Positions 61,087 through 64,000 of a stretch of 64,000 nucleotides of DNA are shown here, piece after piece. The DNA comes from Caulobacteraceae bacterium PMMR1. Lineage in GTDB: Bacteria; Pseudomonadota; Alphaproteobacteria; Caulobacterales; Caulobacteraceae. The number at the start of each line of letters is the position of its first letter. Position 1 is the first letter of the stretch. The translations under genes were made by a program, and so were the position numbers. Location: the NCBI GenBank assembly GCA_000733915.1, contig JPOM01000001.1, forward strand, positions 248,001-312,000, given 5' to 3'. The notes below the pieces were generated by a model. The model was not told where the DNA came from, searched no databases, and worked only from the letters and a program-made list of their open reading frames with translations.

Positions 61087-62286
61087 ATGCCCCCCGACGC
61101 CCTGACCGCCGAAGCTCCCACGCCCGGCGCGTTGACGGGCGCGGCCCTGACGCATCTGGAGCGGCTGGTCGCGTTCGACACCACCTCGCGGGACTCTAAC
61201 CTCGCCCTGATCGCCTATGTCGAGGCCGAGCTCGACCGCCTCGGCGCGTCCCACCGCCGGGTGTCGAACGCGGACGGGCGCAAGGCCAATCTGATCGCCA
61301 CGCTCGGGCCGGCGCGCGAGGGCGGCGTGGTGCTCTCGGGGCACACCGACGTGGTGCCCGTCGACGGCCAGCCCTGGACGTCGGACCCGTTCGCGCTCAC
61401 CCGACGGGGCGAGCGGCTCTTCGCCCGGGGGGCCTGCGACATGAAGGGGTTCCTGGCGCTCGCCCTGGCCGCCGCGCCCGCCCTCGCCGCCAAGCGCCAG
61501 GCGCGGCCGGCGCACCTCGCCTTCTCCTACGACGAGGAGGTCGGCTGCCTGGGCGCGCCGGACATGATCGCCGTCATCGCGCGCGAGCTGCCCCGCCCGT
61601 CCGCCGTCATCGTGGGCGAGCCCACCGACATGGTCGCGGTGAGCGGCCACAAGGGCATTTCGACCTTCCGCGTCACCGTCACAGGACGCGAGGCGCACTC
61701 CAGCCTCACCCACCTCGGCGTTTCGGCCAACATGGCGGCGGTGCGGCTGATGTCGCTGCTGGTCGAGCTCTCGGCGCGGCTGGAGCGGGAGGCCGAGCCG
61801 GCGTCGCCCTTCCTCCCCAAGGGGCCCACCCTGACCATCGGCCAGGTGAACGGCGGCACGGCGACCAACATCTTGGCGCGGGAGTGCGTGTTCCTGTTCG
61901 ACCTTCGCACGCCGCCCGGCGTCGATCCCCTCGCCCTGCTGCAGCCCTTCCTGTACGAGGTCGAGCGGCTGGACGCGGAGCTGAAGGCCCTCGCGCCGGA
62001 GGCGGGCGTCAGGGTCGAGCGCCGATCCGCCACCCCGGCCTTCGCCCCCGAGCCCGACGGCGCGGCGGAGCGCCTCGCCCGCAGCCTCGCCGGCGACAAC
62101 GGCCCCGCGCGGGTGGTGTCCTATGCCGCCGAGGCGGGGCAGTTCCAGGCCGCCGGATTCTCCACCGTGATCTGCGGCCCGGGCTGCATCGAGCAGGCCC
62201 ACCAGCCCGACGAATATGTCGAGCTCAGCCAGATGCAGCGCGGCGCCGCCTTCATGGTCCGCCTGGTCGAGCACTTGCGCACCTGA
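61087..62286 (+). CDS. argE: Acetylornithine deacetylase
   Basis: M20-family dizinc hydrolase giving ornithine in arginine synthesis. Metal ligands lie in SGHTDVVPVDG (His86, Asp88 as catalytic), GACDMKGF (Asp118) and YDEEVGC (Glu150/Glu151). VGEPTD and SGHKG are family blocks, and the last His lies in EQAHQPDEYVE. The 399-residue length is normal. ArgE versus a generic M20 deacylase is a family-level call, but the AHQPDEYVE and VGEPTDM pattern favours ArgE. Confidence 0.9.
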   Translation: MPPDALTAEAPTPGALTGAALTHLERLVAFDTTSRDSNLALIAYVEAELDRLGASHRRVSNADGRKANLIATLGPAREGGVVLSGHTDVVPVDGQPWTSDPFALTRRGERLFARGACDMKGFLALALAAAPALAAKRQARPAHLAFSYDEEVGCLGAPDMIAVIARELPRPSAVIVGEPTDMVAVSGHKGISTFRVTVTGREAHSSLTHLGVSANMAAVRLMSLLVELSARLEREAEPASPFLPKGPTLTIGQVNGGTATNILARECVFLFDLRTPPGVDPLALLQPFLYEVERLDAELKALAPEAGVRVERRSATPAFAPEPDGAAERLARSLAGDNGPARVVSYAAEAGQFQAAGFSTVICGPGCIEQAHQPDEYVELSQMQRGAAFMVRLVEHLRT

Positions 62287-62346
62287 GGCGGGAACGCCAG
62301 AGGGGCGCCGGAGCGTTTTCGCCTCGATCACTGAAGGAGCAGCGCT

Positions 62347-62600
62347 ATGAAGACGCCCGGACCGGACCACCCCGTCGAGATCGCCCGGGCCCCGCGCCGG
62401 ATGCGGGCGCGCTTCGAGAACCACGTGATCGCCGACTCCGCCGAGGCCCTCGTCCTGCGCGAGGCGGAGGCTCCGCCGGTCGTCTACTTCCCCCGCGACG
62501 ACGTAGAGAGGTGGACGAGGCCGAGATCGCCGAGCGACGCTCGCGGGACGCCGTGCGATCCTGGCCCGCGCCGGGCGAGGCCATGGCCGAGAAGCGCTAA
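62347..62600 (+). CDS. Truncated DUF427 protein, probably frameshifted
   Basis: ATG 62347 starts MKTPGPDHPVEIARAP and continues HVIADSAEALVLREAEAPPV and VYFPRDDVE, the opening of DUF427. The rest of the domain (the CPYKGEASY region) is absent. As sequenced, the frame goes to 62634 through unrelated residues. One added base near 62510-62520 would instead end at 62600 as VDEAEIAERRSRDAV, and the length is again one base short. I infer a decayed or divergent DUF427 gene. Confidence 0.45.
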
Positions 62601-62641
62601 ACCGCCTAACCTTTGGACGCGGACGCGGTCTTAGCCCGACT

Positions 62642-62678
62642 GTAAGACTGCGCCCTTACGGACGCGCCCATGGGGCGC
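62642..62678. promoter_or_regulatory. Inverted repeats upstream of ptsP
   Basis: Two inverted repeats lie 32-68 bp before ptsP: GTAAG/CTTAC at 62642-62646 and 62655-62659, and GCGCCC-ATG-GGGCGC at 62664-62678. They could be operator or leader hairpins. No terminator T-run follows. Confidence 0.25.
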
Positions 62679-62709
62679 TAAGACCCGTGAGAAAAGGGAA
62701 GGGAGGCCC

Positions 62710-64000
62710 ATGGCCGATCGGGGCCTGGCCCTTCGCGGGCCGCGAAGCCTGCTGCGCCAGATCCGCGAGGCCATGGCCGGGGGCGGACCCGCCCAGGCGC
62801 GCCTGGACATGGTCGTGCGCATCATCGCGGCCTCCATGGTGGCCGAGGTCTGCTCGATCTATCTGCGGCGCGCCTCGGGCGACATGGAGCTGTTCGCCAC
62901 CGAGGGCCTGAAGCCCGAGGCCGTGCACGTGACCCGCCTGCGTCCCGGCGAGGGGCTGGTGGGCGAGATCGTGCGGCTCGGCCGGCCGCTGAACCTGTCC
63001 GATGCGCCGCAGCACCCGCGCTTCGCCTATCGCCCCGAGACGGGCGAGGACCCCTACCACGCGTTCCTGGGCGTGCCGCTGTTGCGGGGCGGCCGGACGG
63101 TGGGCGTGCTCGTCGTGCAGAACCGCACCTCGCGCCACTACGAAGAGGACGAGGTCGAGGACCTGCAGACCATCTCCATGGTCCTGGCCGAGATGGTCGC
63201 CGGCGGCGAACTCATGGGCCAGGAGGAGCTCAAGGACATAGAGCTCGCGCCCCACCGGCCCGAACGGCTGAAGGGCGCGCGCTTCGCCGACGGCCTGGCC
63301 TTCGGGACCGCGGTGCTGCACGACGCGCCCGTCGCCCCTGAGCGCCTCCTGTCCGAAAACCCCGCGGCGGAGGAGGCGCGCCTGCATGCCGCGGTGGAGG
63401 TGCTCCGCGCCCAGATCGACGAGATGCTGGAGGGGCACCACCTGTCGGGCATCCCCTACGAGGTGCTCGAGACCTACAAGATGTTCGCCCACGACCGGGG
63501 CTGGAACCGGGCGCTGGACGAGGCGGTGCGCTCCGGCCTGACGGCGGAGGCCGCGGTGGAGCGGGTGCGGGGCGAGCAGCGCGCCCGCTTCGCCCAGGCC
63601 CGCGACGGCTACATCCGCGAGCGCCTGCACGACCTGGAGGACCTGGCCGACCGGTTGCTCCGCATCCTGATGGGCGAGACGCCGGGCGGCCGCGCCCTGC
63701 CGGAGAACGCCATCCTGGTGGCGCGCAACCTCGGGCCGGCGGACCTGCTGGAGTACGACCGCACCCGGCTGAAGGGCCTGCTGCTCGAGGAGGGGTCGAC
63801 GGCCAGCCACGCCTCCATCGTGGCGCGGGCCCTGGGCATTCCCTGCGTCGGACGGCTGGAGGGGCTGCGCGACCGCATCTCCGAGGGCGACCCGGTAATC
63901 GTGGACGCCGAGACCGGGGAGGCGTTGCTGCGCCCCCGCGCGGACGTCGTGGAGGCGTTCAAGGCGCGCGCGGCGCTGCGGGCGCAGCGGCGCGCCGAGT
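62710..64000 (+). CDS. ptsP: PTS-Ntr enzyme I PtsP (GAF-EI), 5' part
   Basis: Phosphoenolpyruvate-protein phosphotransferase of the nitrogen PTS, truncated by the window end. ATG 62710 has GGGAGG 4-9 bases upstream. An N-terminal GAF domain (about 15-180; EVCSIYLRRASGDMELFATEG and LRPGEGLVGEIVR, each shortened) is followed by the EI swivelling domain with the phosphorylated His367 in GSTASHASIVARALGIP. The PEP-binding barrel begins beyond 64000. In Caulobacter this enzyme senses glutamine and modulates SpoT. Confidence 0.94.
   Translation, partial: MADRGLALRGPRSLLRQIREAMAGGGPAQARLDMVVRIIAASMVAEVCSIYLRRASGDMELFATEGLKPEAVHVTRLRPGEGLVGEIVRLGRPLNLSDAPQHPRFAYRPETGEDPYHAFLGVPLLRGGRTVGVLVVQNRTSRHYEEDEVEDLQTISMVLAEMVAGGELMGQEELKDIELAPHRPERLKGARFADGLAFGTAVLHDAPVAPERLLSENPAAEEARLHAAVEVLRAQIDEMLEGHHLSGIPYEVLETYKMFAHDRGWNRALDEAVRSGLTAEAAVERVRGEQRARFAQARDGYIRERLHDLEDLADRLLRILMGETPGGRALPENAILVARNLGPADLLEYDRTRLKGLLLEEGSTASHASIVARALGIPCVGRLEGLRDRISEGDPVIVDAETGEALLRPRADVVEAFKARAALRAQRRAE

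Overview
The window reads as a chromosomal segment of a high-GC alphaproteobacterium of the order Caulobacterales (Caulobacter/Phenylobacterium type). The support is inference from gene content: a very large GdhZ-type NAD-glutamate dehydrogenase, a zauP-zapA pair, alphaproteobacterial AddB/AddA, rpoZ next to a bifunctional rsh, an EI-Ntr (ptsP) gene, dense GTG/TTG starts and 4-base gene overlaps. I see no rRNA, tRNA, CRISPR, prophage or insertion sequence.

Layout. 1-7 kb: envelope glycosyltransferases (GT39, GT2, GT4), msrA, an ABC1-type kinase and an orphan modA. 7-13 kb: class I aldolase with a strong terminator, a thiolase, a broken thioesterase remnant, a penicillin-acylase-family hydrolase and a serine hydrolase. 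13-19 kb: tyrC, xerD, a hypothetical exported protein, rluB, tadA and a peroxiredoxin. 19-21 kb: lemA and two TPM-domain genes. 21-24 kb: a compact histidine kinase / KaiC-like ATPase / response regulator module. 24-26.5 kb: asd, chrA and an intergenic region with four perfect hairpins ending in a strong terminator. 26.5-31.5 kb: gdhZ. 31.5-35.2 kb: enoyl-CoA hydratase and biotin carboxylase (leucine-degradation type) around a DUF3667 membrane protein. 35.2-39.2 kb (minus): O-antigen-ligase-like protein, double-hotdog thioesterase, [2Fe-2S] ferredoxin and ferredoxin reductase. 39.3-48.1 kb: the overlapping chain tsaE-amgK-murU-addB-addA. 48-53 kb: coiled-coil lipoprotein, acetyl-CoA acetyltransferase, DUF1328, an aldehyde dehydrogenase, zapA and zauP. 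53-56 kb: proX-like deacylase, thioredoxin-TPR protein, LON-domain protein, Trm112-like protein and a tiny exported protein. 56-64 kb: rpoZ, rsh, M13 peptidase, argE, a truncated DUF427 gene and the 5' part of ptsP.

A feature of the sequence itself matters for every reader. At least nine, probably eleven, genes are interrupted by a frameshift, and in every case the corrected gene length is 2 modulo 3, meaning one base is missing. They sit in short G/C runs and affect unrelated housekeeping genes (addB, murU, gdhZ, rluB, lemA and others). The simplest reading is consensus under-calling in the assembly rather than mass gene decay. Coordinates of those genes are given for the whole gene across the break.

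Functionally, rsh, ptsP and gdhZ together suggest a nitrogen / (p)ppGpp / cell-cycle theme known from Caulobacter. zapA-zauP is the Z-ring focusing pair. amgK-murU is peptidoglycan recycling, and addAB is recombinational repair. The least explained elements are the KaiC-like signalling module and the structured intergenic RNA candidate upstream of gdhZ.
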